Assembly: GCF_020966775.1 (NCBI RefSeq)
Contig: NZ_JAJKFV010000029.1
Coordinates: 1,543,001 to 1,607,000, forward strand
Direction: 5' to 3'
Source of the DNA: Rhodopirellula halodulae
GTDB taxonomy: Bacteria; Planctomycetota; Planctomycetia; Pirellulales; Pirellulaceae
Length of the DNA: 64,000 nucleotides
Shown here: one piece after another, positions 34,759 to 43,014 of the stretch
Numbering within the stretch: the first letter of the stretch is position 1
How the letters are laid out: every line of letters begins with the position of its first letter
Made by a program: the position numbers and the translations under genes
The notes under the pieces: generated by a model
Told to the model about the DNA's origin: nothing
What the model saw: only the letters and a program-made list of their open reading frames with translations
Databases searched by the model: none

Positions 34759-35568
34759 TTACAGATTGGCGTTGTCGTGGCCCGCACGGGTGCAAAGAGC
34801 AGCCAGGATTTCCAAGTCAAGTTGCTCGGTCAAAAACGAGACAGATCCATCCACTTTCAAAACCATCACTCCGCCAACATGGAAACTACGCATGTCGTTC
34901 TCAAATGCGGGGGCTTGGTTGATGCTAAAAGCTTGGTCGAAAAGATTGCGACCGTTGATCCATTGCCCATCGGGAAAGGCGGCGTCTTCTGACACAATCA
35001 CTGTGTGCGAACTGCCATCCAACACATCCCGAAAGGCCAATGCTCGATCGTGAAGCATCATGCCGTTGGGCGGATCGTTGCGACCGGTGATCCGTTGGCC
35101 ATAGATGCCGCCGTAGTCCGAAGCACCCCTTCCCTGAATCGTGCCCTCGGAACGTGGAGTGGTTGGGCAGAGAAAACCAGGAAGCACGGTCGAGGCTGCC
35201 TCCTCGTTTTCGGGGGCATCGAATGGCAGACCAAAATCGATCTGTTCGGCAAGGGATGCTTGCTCCAAGAAAGGCAACACGAACGCCGACCAAGCATGCT
35301 GTTTCCCATTGGGAAATTGCGGTCGGACCTCAATTGCGCCCGGTGGAAAGTGTCGATAGGCCGAGTGGTAGTTCTGCAGTGCCAATCCGATTTGGTGCAA
35401 GTTGTTTTGGCAACTGGCTCGTCGCATGGCTTCACGGGCGGCTTGCACCGCTGGCAACAACAAACCGACCAATACGCCAATGATGGCGATCACAACCAAC
35501 AGCTCCACCAAGGTGAAACCTGTTTGCGCAGTTCGAGCGGGGTTTTGTTGGAACGCGGGAAGGAGCAC
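34759..35568 (-). CDS. DUF1559 pseudopilin (type II secretion/pilin-like)
   Basis: 269 residues. Prepilin methylation site GFTLVELLVVIAIIG (Gly17/Phe18, Glu at +5), then LLLPAVQAAREAMRRASCQNNLHQIGLALQNYH split over two conserved DUF1559 blocks, FPPGAI, WSAFVLPFLEQ and DYGGIYG. The C-terminal H-X9-DG motif is complete (HVGGVMVLKVDG). DUF1559 pseudopilins are greatly expanded in planctomycetes and thought to form surface fibres. The GTG start follows the riboswitch by about 150 bp, and the stop is 24 bp before the giant surface protein, making this the first gene of the B12-controlled unit. Confidence 0.9.
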   Translation of the reverse strand: MLLPAFQQNPARTAQTGFTLVELLVVIAIIGVLVGLLLPAVQAAREAMRRASCQNNLHQIGLALQNYHSAYRHFPPGAIEVRPQFPNGKQHAWSAFVLPFLEQASLAEQIDFGLPFDAPENEEAASTVLPGFLCPTTPRSEGTIQGRGASDYGGIYGQRITGRNDPPNGMMLHDRALAFRDVLDGSSHTVIVSEDAAFPDGQWINGRNLFDQAFSINQAPAFENDMRSFHVGGVMVLKVDGSVSFLTEQLDLEILAALCTRAGHDNANL

Positions 35569-35660
35569 GATGCCATGCAGTCGATGCGGTCTGCTCGCCC
35601 GACGATGTTGATGCTATCAACCTCGTTGAACAATCCAAACCGAAGTGGATGAAAATGGCA

Positions 35661-35681
35661 AAGCGAAAGTCCGTTTCGCTT
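35661..35681 (-). terminator. Candidate terminator hairpin in the riboswitch expression platform
   Basis: Perfect 8-bp stem AAGCGAAA / TTTCGCTT with a 5-nt loop, followed on the minus strand by TTGCCATTTTC. It lies between the cobalamin riboswitch and the pseudopilin start, where a B12-dependent terminator would be expected. The U-tract is broken, so efficiency is uncertain. Confidence 0.5.
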
Positions 35682-35716
35682 CGACGCCGACCTCGCCCAA
35701 GAAGGTCACTTAGCGT

Positions 35717-35935
35717 CCGTTGCGTGGTAGGTCTTCTGACTCCCGACAAAAACTGCAACCTTCGCCTTCTCGTCCGTCACGGAAAACTCCGATCAATGAC
35801 AATGGCACAAGAGGAAGGATAGCTGCTGAAGTTGAATCAACTTCATGTCGGATACAGCGGCCGGGCCGTCTCGGAATCGCACCGAAGTTCCCTGTTTCCA
35901 GACTGTCAGCTTCGACAGACTGGCACCACGTAACG
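35717..35935 (-). promoter_or_regulatory. Cobalamin (B12) riboswitch
   Basis: Read on the minus strand, the conserved parts appear in order: GTGGTGCC at the 5' side (about 35929-35922), the P2 stem CTGTC/GACAG, AACAGGGAA, then CGGTGCGATTCCGAG, GGCCCGGCCGCTGTA and the 3' block GTCAGAAGACCTACC. P1 closes CGTTACGTGG (35935-35926) with CCACGCAACG (35726-35717), nine pairs of ten. This matches the AdoCbl-type consensus (GGUGCC, AGGGAA, GGUGnnAnUCC, CCCGC-like core, CAGnAGACCUnCC). Such elements repress uptake or synthesis genes when cobalamin is plentiful. It faces the pseudopilin, giant surface protein, DUF1289 and DUF6580 genes. A covariance search would give exact ends and subclass. Confidence 0.88.
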
Positions 35936-36062
35936 TTGGCGGTAGTATTCCCAGCCGCCTTCGGGTTGTCAATCCAATTCCTTCGACCCGAAAAATTGGA
36001 ACTGCGGAAATGCAAGCGTTTCATGATGCCAAAAGACCGGCCGGGGACTTTGGGCGATTCGT

Positions 36063-37199
36063 TCACCGCTGGTAAATCGGTAGGTAGTGATAGCGAACGC
36101 TGAGACTCAAAATCGACAGAGCGGTCGCGTACGCCAAGCCGACGTTTCTTTCCTCGCCCTGATGGCTGGCCCAAGATCCGTTGTCGGATTGCAGACGCAG
36201 CAGCAGTTCGGGAACCAATTTCGCCGCCGTTTCAGCGGCCTCGCCACCGACCTGGTGCATCCCCTGGGCGTAGTAGTACATGCCATAGAAGAAGAAGCGT
36301 TCGTTGGTGCGAGGCGGATGTTCCAGCAACCACGCCGCCGCCCCCGCAACCAATGGCGAGTCGTACCGTCCGCAGGTTTGCATGGCGAGCAGACCAGCGG
36401 CGGTCATGGTGAAGGCTGGATGATGCGTGCCGGGTGTGTAGGCAAAACCGCTGACCTTTTCTCGCGGTTGCCCGTTCTCATCAAGAGGCGATGTGTAGGA
36501 CTCTTCCAGGTATTCCACCGCAAATTCAATGGCCTCGGCGGGAACATCCAGTCCGTCATTCTTAGCCGATCGCAATGCCATGACTTGCCAAACCGAGACC
36601 GACAAATCTGAATCACGGGAATCGGGTTTGTAACGCCACCCGCCTTGCAGACGTTGCGGTTTGCGAACCGCTTGAGACTTCAGAATGACCTGAATCGCTT
36701 GAACCAGTGCTTGATGAATTCGTTCGTTTTGATCAATTGTGGCTCCCATGCCAAGGATCTCGGTCAGCATGAGCGTGGTGATGCCATGCCCATACATTCG
36801 GGATCCATCATGGTGTCCAAAATAACCCTTCGTTTGATTCCTGGGTTGCAACACAAATTCGATGGCCCTGCTCATGGCTCGGCCTTCAGCGGTCCTGGGC
36901 TCTGGGATTGTGCCGATGGAGGCCAGAGCCATGATGACCAAAGACGTCATGGCGGTTGAGTTTCCGCGGTCTGCGATCGAGCCGTCGGCCTTTTGCAACC
37001 GAAGAAGAAACTGCACGCCCCGGCGCACGGATTGGTCAATCGAGTCGTCCACGTACAGGTCACGTGGGTCTTCGGCTGCCCGCGTTGTTGTGCCATTCAT
37101 CGTGGTCAGTGAGCCAAGCATCATTGGACCGACAGATGATGCAAGCAGTCTCGCCAAACACTGGCGGCGAGTCTCGATAGCATGATCATTCCGACTCAT
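36063..37199 (-). CDS. Exported terpenoid cyclase/prenyltransferase-like alpha-toroid protein
   Basis: 378 residues. A Tat-like leader (RRQCLARLLASS) ends around TTRAAEDP. The rest is a repeat of paired helices typical of the squalene-cyclase/prenyltransferase beta-beta-alpha toroid: GVQFLLRLQKADGSIADRG, AMTSLVIMAL, GWRYKPDSRDSDLSVSVWQVMAL, FTMTAAGLLAMQTCG and LLLRLQSDNGSW. The DxDD protonation motif of true squalene cyclases is not evident, so a catalytic terpene role is doubtful. The start overlaps the end of the 1,942-aa coiled-coil gene by 14 bp. Similar proteins recur with DUF58/BatA clusters in planctomycetes. Confidence 0.82.
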   Translation of the reverse strand: MSRNDHAIETRRQCLARLLASSVGPMMLGSLTTMNGTTTRAAEDPRDLYVDDSIDQSVRRGVQFLLRLQKADGSIADRGNSTAMTSLVIMALASIGTIPEPRTAEGRAMSRAIEFVLQPRNQTKGYFGHHDGSRMYGHGITTLMLTEILGMGATIDQNERIHQALVQAIQVILKSQAVRKPQRLQGGWRYKPDSRDSDLSVSVWQVMALRSAKNDGLDVPAEAIEFAVEYLEESYTSPLDENGQPREKVSGFAYTPGTHHPAFTMTAAGLLAMQTCGRYDSPLVAGAAAWLLEHPPRTNERFFFYGMYYYAQGMHQVGGEAAETAAKLVPELLLRLQSDNGSWASHQGEERNVGLAYATALSILSLSVRYHYLPIYQR

Positions 37200-40100
37200 T
37201 GTCAGCCTCCTTGTCCCGGGGCGCTGACGACTTCGATTTGCTGGATTCGGCCGAGACTGCTTCGAAATAGGCCTGCACCGCGCGTCGATAGGTCAGCGGG
37301 ATCCGCACTTTTCGGTCTTGGATTACTTCTTCGGTTTGCTGTTCTCGAAGCGATCCCCAATCACCATCGACGATGTTCCACTGACTCGCATCGATCAGCG
37401 AATTGTCGCGGTTCTGTCCCTCTCCCAACGCTGGATTATTGGCTTGGTCCGCCATCTTCTCCGCGGATGCTTGCTCGCCATTGGTCGTTGGCATTCCGGC
37501 CTGAGCAATCTGCTGCACTTGTTGTCGCCGTTGCTGTGCCAGGTTGCGAATGGCTTGTTCCGCAGCTTCCGCGAGCGTGGACGATGCCTGGCCGGACGAC
37601 ATCTGGGTGCTTTGGATGGATTGCGATTGTGAGTCACCACCCGACTGACTTTCACCTTCGGCTGACGGTTGACCGCTTTCGCCTTCCGATTGCCCAGACT
37701 GAGAAGTATCCGTTTGGTCTTGTGAATCAGCGGATTGAGAGTCACCTTCGGGCGACTGTTGGTTGCTCGAGCTTCCCTCCTGCATTTCTGGCGGAGGGGC
37801 ATTGATCGCGCGATCCAATTCGTCGAGTGTTTTGGCAAGTTTTTGACTCGGACCTTCCGAGGATGCTGCCTGAGAAGAAGACGATTCGGATGAGTCCGAA
37901 GACGACTGTTGCTGACTTTGCCGAGCCAATGCATCAGCACGTTGTCGCAGTTGGTCGGCCGCCTGAGCCAATTGCTCGTTGGCCTGACTGGCTCGGCCCG
38001 ATCGAAGTGAATCGCGAGACCTGTTCATCGATTCTTGGTTGATTTCCTCGAGGTCGTCTGCGATCTCGGACAGCTCGGTTGAGGAGGTGTCGTTGCCCAG
38101 ACGCTGTTCATGTCGCGCGGCGCGGCGAAGTTCTTCCGCTGCCATCGCGACTGAATCTTGCAAGCGTTCCTGTCGAGTTGTGAAAGGCTCTTTGGATGAA
38201 TCGGGTGGTGAGAGTGTGTCAGCCATCGCCAATGATTTTTGGTTGCTTTGCAACGACTCTGCGATGGACTGAAGCTCTTCGGCGGCTTGCTGGGTCGCTC
38301 GAGCAAGCAATTCAGCAGCGGGATTGGCAGCGTCCAAGTTGGCGACCGCTCGGTTGCGAGCATCCTCGTATCTCGCCTTCGACTTCTCCTCCGCTGCACG
38401 TGCAACATCGCGAGTTTGCTTGGCCGCTTCGGCAGCCATTTTGGCTTCGTCGACTTGGGTTTGCCGATTGGCAACGTCTTGCTTCGCCCACGCTTCATCC
38501 GGATGCTTTTTGAGCTGGCTCTCCGCCCGGTTCAATTGATTGCGTGCGTTACGTTCTTGGTTCTGAGCCTGCTGGATACGCCGCCCAGCTTCGTCGGCAC
38601 TGCGTCGCCACGCCTGGGTTTCGCGTTGCAGTGATTGCAAGTATTCGTTCTTGTTGCGGCGCTGCATGGACTCCAATTGTCGAGCAGCTTTGGCTCGTGA
38701 GTTCTCGCTGTTGTGGAGCGAGTTCTGCTGCATACGTCGTGCACGTGCCTCGAGCTTTGCTGTCTGCTCCGCGGAAGCTTGCACGGCTTCGCGAAGTGTT
38801 TCGTTGGCCGTTTGAAGGTCGTCGAGTAAAGCTTGTTCGTTTTGCGATTGTGCGGCGGCCCGCGTCGCATTGTCCAGTTGCGAACGCACGTCTTGGATTT
38901 CTTTCCGAGTCGCTGGTTCGTTGGCCCAACCGCTCGCAGATTCCGCGACGTCCAGGAGATGATTTTGGACCGCGTTGGCCCGGTCCATTAACGATCGAAG
39001 CTCGTCACGAGCCACTCGTTTGCGTTCGGAGAACTCAGCGTCCGAACGTTCCAGATTGCGACGCAAGTCGGTTTCTTCATTGGCAGCTTCCCGGATCATT
39101 TGCTCAGCAGCCTGAACCGTTTGCTCCGTGATGTTTTGCAACGACTCTTGCATTGTGTCGTCGGTGGGAAGCTTCTTTTCCAGTTGTTTGAGTAATTGTT
39201 CGGGCGTCATTTGATTGGCCTGAGCCACCGACTCCGCCGCATCAAACGAGCTGTTCATCGCGGCATCAGGCATTTCCAACTTGGCTAACTGGTCGAGTGC
39301 ATCTCGCGTCTGCGCGGCGTCCTCCCCCGAATCGACCGCCTCGAAATGATCCGCAACCGCCTCCAACGTTTGGGCCAGATCCTGCAGGCTTTCCGAGGCT
39401 TGGTCCGGTGCATTTTCGCTGAGTTCTTTGGCAATCGCTTCCGATTGTTGTTGCATTGCGGCGATCGCGGTGTCCGCGTCTTTGGCAATTTGTGACTCCT
39501 CCGCGGAAGAGTAGTCCGCATTGTTAGCTCGGTTCGCAAGTTGTTCAGCGATGTCGGTCACTTGAGCCTTGAGCGTTTCGAATTCTTCCTCCGCTGCCTC
39601 GGCAACTTCCGCTGGAGCGTCGGGATTCTCGGATTGGTCCTCTTGAATCGCTTGACTTTGTTGTTGAGCTTCCACGGCCGCTTCTCGAGCTTGGTCAGCA
39701 AGTGAAGGTGCGATGCTCTTCAGAAACAGTCTCGCCTCCTCCATCAAAGTATCCACTTCGCTGGAGGTGGACTGGTAAACGGCGACCAGTGATTCGATGG
39801 GGATGGCGGCAGAAACCGGGATTTCATTTGCCCAGCGTCGACGGTTCAAGCGGTCACGTGCTTGGCTGGCGTTTGCATCCCAGCGAGTCGCCTGCAAACG
39901 ATCGGCAGTTTTCGGTTCCATGCCAATGTGCCGGATTTGCGCCATCGGCACTTCGTTGGCGGTTTGAATGTGTTCCATCCGGATTGGTTGTTGAATGACC
40001 GTGTCCGCTTCACCACGTGCGTACCTTTCACGATCCGCAACATACTGAAGTTGTCTAGAGGAACGTTGGATGAGGTTGCCCGCATCGAGCGTCATGATCG

Positions 40101-43014
40101 CTTTCGTTAAACGATCAAAGAAAACGTTTTGGTCAACCTGCAAAGAATCTGGAACTCTGAAGCCCTCGGAGGTGACCTCTCGCAGCGATCGCAAAATCAG
40201 ATCGAGGTCCGAAACGATCGTGACTTTGGAGTCAGCACGTTGTTCTTCCGCAAACTTCAGTGTTTCCAGTCTCTGTAGCATCGACGTCGTCAACGTTTCG
40301 TAGTGCTCGCCGTAGACGTTCTCGAAAGACTTCGCCTCGGCCAGTTCGTTGGAATCACCTCGCTCCGTCAGTTGTTCGATCCTGCGTTTGGCGTCAGTTT
40401 GTTGTTTGTCGACTCGAGCGAGACGTCGCATCAGTCCGGTCCACGCAAGCGGTTCGGCCGCAGTTTCTTTGGTCATGGTGAGGACCTGTCGAAAAGCCTC
40501 TCCGTGCAGCAACGCATGAATGCGAAGAGACTGGATCTCGGCAGCAATTTGACGCATGGTTTCGCGGAACGGTTTTTCCGCGTTTCCGTCTTGTGAGGTG
40601 CGAAGCTGGTCTCGGGCGTCGTTGATCAGTTGGGTTTTCTGATCGACAAAGCGATGGATTTGTTCGTGATGTCGGCTGACTTGTTCGGGAACATCATTCT
40701 CGAACTCTTTCAGCAGACCGCTGACTTGTCGCAGTTGCTGCACCAGCAATTCGCTTTGACCCGGAAGCCGAATCAGCGGGATGCCCGCGGAAGGATCCGC
40801 TAACAACTCCGAGGTGGACTGGATGGTTTGCAGATCTTTCGAGAGACCGACGGCCAACTCGATGGCGAGCATCGCCTGGACCGCATCGCTCGTTTGTTTG
40901 GTGAGACGAGACAGGTTCTTTGGTTGCGCGCCGAACGTGCTCCAGACACGTTTTCGCTGGTTGGCTGCATCGCTTGTTGAAGACAATTTGGATAGAGACT
41001 GCCAGGCGGATACGTTGGCTTGCGATTGTGCAAAGGCATGGTTGGCCGCTGAGATCACTCGAGCCCACTGGTCGATGGTGATCGGATCAGAAACCTCCGC
41101 AAGAATCTGACGAATACTTGTCGCGCCGTCAGTCGCAGCGATCTCATCACCGGATTCGTCCCATCCCGAGATGCTTTCCCAACGGCTAGCAAGTTCCTGC
41201 AACTGTCTCTCGGTTTCATCGTCCAGGCCAGCGGAGTTTGCATCCGGTGTTTGCAGACCTTTGTCAATGTTGATTCGTATTTCTTCGTTCAGTTGAAGCA
41301 ACTCGTCGAGCCAAGGAACGATCTGTTGCGTCAGAGATTGTTGTTTCTTGAGTGATTGATGTCGGGCCGGATCAAAATTTGATTGGGCGATATAGACGTC
41401 AATCCAATCCGATTGGCCACGATGTCCGGATCGGTCAACCGCGATCAAACGGGTTCGCAAGCGACTGCCGGAGGGGAGTTTCGCATCAGAAGACTTCCTG
41501 CCGTCAAACCGTGCCAAATCCCACTGCACATCAATCGGCGCGGAGCTCAACGCAGGTGAAATCGCGAGTCGGTTTTCGACGATGCCCTCGCCTTCCAGCA
41601 CGATCTGCTGAATGGCATAGTCCATCGGCATATCGTCTTCGACTTCTCCTGAGAGAGAGATTACCGCCGCGGGGGAAGCGATCTGGCGTCGAGGCGACGA
41701 ATCATTCCAGCTCGCGATGGGGCTGCGATCCACAATTGGATCGATCGTGTAACGAGGTGAAAACGGGTTGTTCAGGCCCGACTCTTTCGCGATTGCGTCG
41801 ACTCGAAAGCTGCCCGGCGTCGAGATTGGCAAAGAGATCTGAAACTCTTGGTTGTCGGACGAAACCGGTTGAAGATCCATCCCGGAACCACGCGTCGTGA
41901 ACAGCACTTTGGCATCTCGAACGGGCTGGTCGAACGTGACCGTCATCAAAGCTTTGGTTCCGACAAATGCGTTCAGGTCACCGTGCGTTTCCGTCACGGT
42001 TCGGTTGGGAAGCTTCGTGTGAGCCGGGAATTGATACTCCTTTTCAAATTTGATCGCCCGTGGCCTCGGCCGCGGTGTCAACGTGTTCCAAAGAGTTTCC
42101 GCGTCGCCCGCGACGATTCGATAATCAACTGGCGTTTGCTCAATCGCCAAATTCGCTGCGTAGTTCGCTCGTTGCTTCGAGTCTGATTCGCCAGCGGGGG
42201 CGACATCATCCATCAGGTCATCGTCAATGCGGTGAACCATCCTTTGGCGGTTGAAGCCAAATTCGCCCCGAGTTTCCAGCCATACTTCTGATTTCCCCAG
42301 ACGTTCGACTTGGACCATCACCCCTACCAAGTCGCCTTCGGCAACCATCCCGGTGGCGGGATCGGGTTGCAGCAAATGGATCTTCGCCAGCGATGCACGT
42401 TGGATCGGAGCGACGGGCACAAAGACTCGCGCGAGTCGACGTGCCATCTGCAAATTGGGGATCAGGCTCAATAGGCCGACGACCAAAAACAAACCACATG
42501 CGATCGCAATGGTTTGGCCAATCATTTTCCAGGGCAGCAAGCGGCGGACTTCCACGCCGACCATCTGCGATGCGACATTGGTTTGGAGCCGACATCGGAA
42601 ATCGGGTGAACCGTTGAGGTGTTCGACTTCAGCCAACTCCACGGCGGACAAGACTTGTCCTCGCATTTGCTGCTGTGCCAATTCGAAGCTGTTGGCGACG
42701 TCGGCGTCATTGCTGTTCAGTGCGGATGCGATTCCGGATCGATATGCAAACCAGCCTGCACCCGCATAGGCGACAAGACTGAGCAGTGCGCGAATGATGT
42801 TGCCCGGGCGAATGAAATGATCGATCGCGGCGAGGAGTAGCATTGCGATGACCAGCACCGTGAGGCCCATCGCAATGCCACGACAAACCTGAAGCCAAGC
42901 TCGGCGTCTCGCGAACGAGCGAAGCACGCTTCGCGTCGTTGGCAGCAGTTCGCTGGGGGCGGTGGGAGCCTTCAACTGAATGGGGCTCGACATTCCATAG
43001 GGCACTTCGCTCAT
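37186..43014 (-). CDS. Very large membrane-anchored coiled-coil protein of the DUF58/BatA cluster
   Basis: 1,942 residues. Two membrane segments near the N-terminus (about 45-65 and 75-95) and a third at about 165-185 (TIAIACGLFLVVGLLSLI), then beta-rich extracytoplasmic domains to about residue 550 (VFVPVAPIQRASLAKIHLLQP, a DUF4175-like layout). From about 560 to 1,800 it is almost continuous charged, Gln/Ala/Glu-rich helix, predicted coiled coil. A Ser/Gln/Gly-rich tail (QSSSDSSESSSSQAASSEG) precedes a short C-terminal domain (VRIPLTYRRAVQAYF). ATG 43014 overlaps the preceding stop (ATGA); an upstream in-frame start would lie inside the neighbour. It probably spans the periplasm as a scaffold. 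Confidence 0.82.
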   Translation of the reverse strand: MSEVPYGMSSPIQLKAPTAPSELLPTTRSVLRSFARRRAWLQVCRGIAMGLTVLVIAMLLLAAIDHFIRPGNIIRALLSLVAYAGAGWFAYRSGIASALNSNDADVANSFELAQQQMRGQVLSAVELAEVEHLNGSPDFRCRLQTNVASQMVGVEVRRLLPWKMIGQTIAIACGLFLVVGLLSLIPNLQMARRLARVFVPVAPIQRASLAKIHLLQPDPATGMVAEGDLVGVMVQVERLGKSEVWLETRGEFGFNRQRMVHRIDDDLMDDVAPAGESDSKQRANYAANLAIEQTPVDYRIVAGDAETLWNTLTPRPRPRAIKFEKEYQFPAHTKLPNRTVTETHGDLNAFVGTKALMTVTFDQPVRDAKVLFTTRGSGMDLQPVSSDNQEFQISLPISTPGSFRVDAIAKESGLNNPFSPRYTIDPIVDRSPIASWNDSSPRRQIASPAAVISLSGEVEDDMPMDYAIQQIVLEGEGIVENRLAISPALSSAPIDVQWDLARFDGRKSSDAKLPSGSRLRTRLIAVDRSGHRGQSDWIDVYIAQSNFDPARHQSLKKQQSLTQQIVPWLDELLQLNEEIRINIDKGLQTPDANSAGLDDETERQLQELASRWESISGWDESGDEIAATDGATSIRQILAEVSDPITIDQWARVISAANHAFAQSQANVSAWQSLSKLSSTSDAANQRKRVWSTFGAQPKNLSRLTKQTSDAVQAMLAIELAVGLSKDLQTIQSTSELLADPSAGIPLIRLPGQSELLVQQLRQVSGLLKEFENDVPEQVSRHHEQIHRFVDQKTQLINDARDQLRTSQDGNAEKPFRETMRQIAAEIQSLRIHALLHGEAFRQVLTMTKETAAEPLAWTGLMRRLARVDKQQTDAKRRIEQLTERGDSNELAEAKSFENVYGEHYETLTTSMLQRLETLKFAEEQRADSKVTIVSDLDLILRSLREVTSEGFRVPDSLQVDQNVFFDRLTKAIMTLDAGNLIQRSSRQLQYVADRERYARGEADTVIQQPIRMEHIQTANEVPMAQIRHIGMEPKTADRLQATRWDANASQARDRLNRRRWANEIPVSAAIPIESLVAVYQSTSSEVDTLMEEARLFLKSIAPSLADQAREAAVEAQQQSQAIQEDQSENPDAPAEVAEAAEEEFETLKAQVTDIAEQLANRANNADYSSAEESQIAKDADTAIAAMQQQSEAIAKELSENAPDQASESLQDLAQTLEAVADHFEAVDSGEDAAQTRDALDQLAKLEMPDAAMNSSFDAAESVAQANQMTPEQLLKQLEKKLPTDDTMQESLQNITEQTVQAAEQMIREAANEETDLRRNLERSDAEFSERKRVARDELRSLMDRANAVQNHLLDVAESASGWANEPATRKEIQDVRSQLDNATRAAAQSQNEQALLDDLQTANETLREAVQASAEQTAKLEARARRMQQNSLHNSENSRAKAARQLESMQRRNKNEYLQSLQRETQAWRRSADEAGRRIQQAQNQERNARNQLNRAESQLKKHPDEAWAKQDVANRQTQVDEAKMAAEAAKQTRDVARAAEEKSKARYEDARNRAVANLDAANPAAELLARATQQAAEELQSIAESLQSNQKSLAMADTLSPPDSSKEPFTTRQERLQDSVAMAAEELRRAARHEQRLGNDTSSTELSEIADDLEEINQESMNRSRDSLRSGRASQANEQLAQAADQLRQRADALARQSQQQSSSDSSESSSSQAASSEGPSQKLAKTLDELDRAINAPPPEMQEGSSSNQQSPEGDSQSADSQDQTDTSQSGQSEGESGQPSAEGESQSGGDSQSQSIQSTQMSSGQASSTLAEAAEQAIRNLAQQRRQQVQQIAQAGMPTTNGEQASAEKMADQANNPALGEGQNRDNSLIDASQWNIVDGDWGSLREQQTEEVIQDRKVRIPLTYRRAVQAYFEAVSAESSKSKSSAPRDKEADNESE

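Noticed and set aside
36063..37199. Toroid protein as a transcobalamin-like B12 binder
   Set aside because: The alpha-toroid fold is shared by transcobalamins, but this gene is upstream of the riboswitch, belongs to the DUF58/BatA operon by overlap, and lacks the second domain of B12 carriers.
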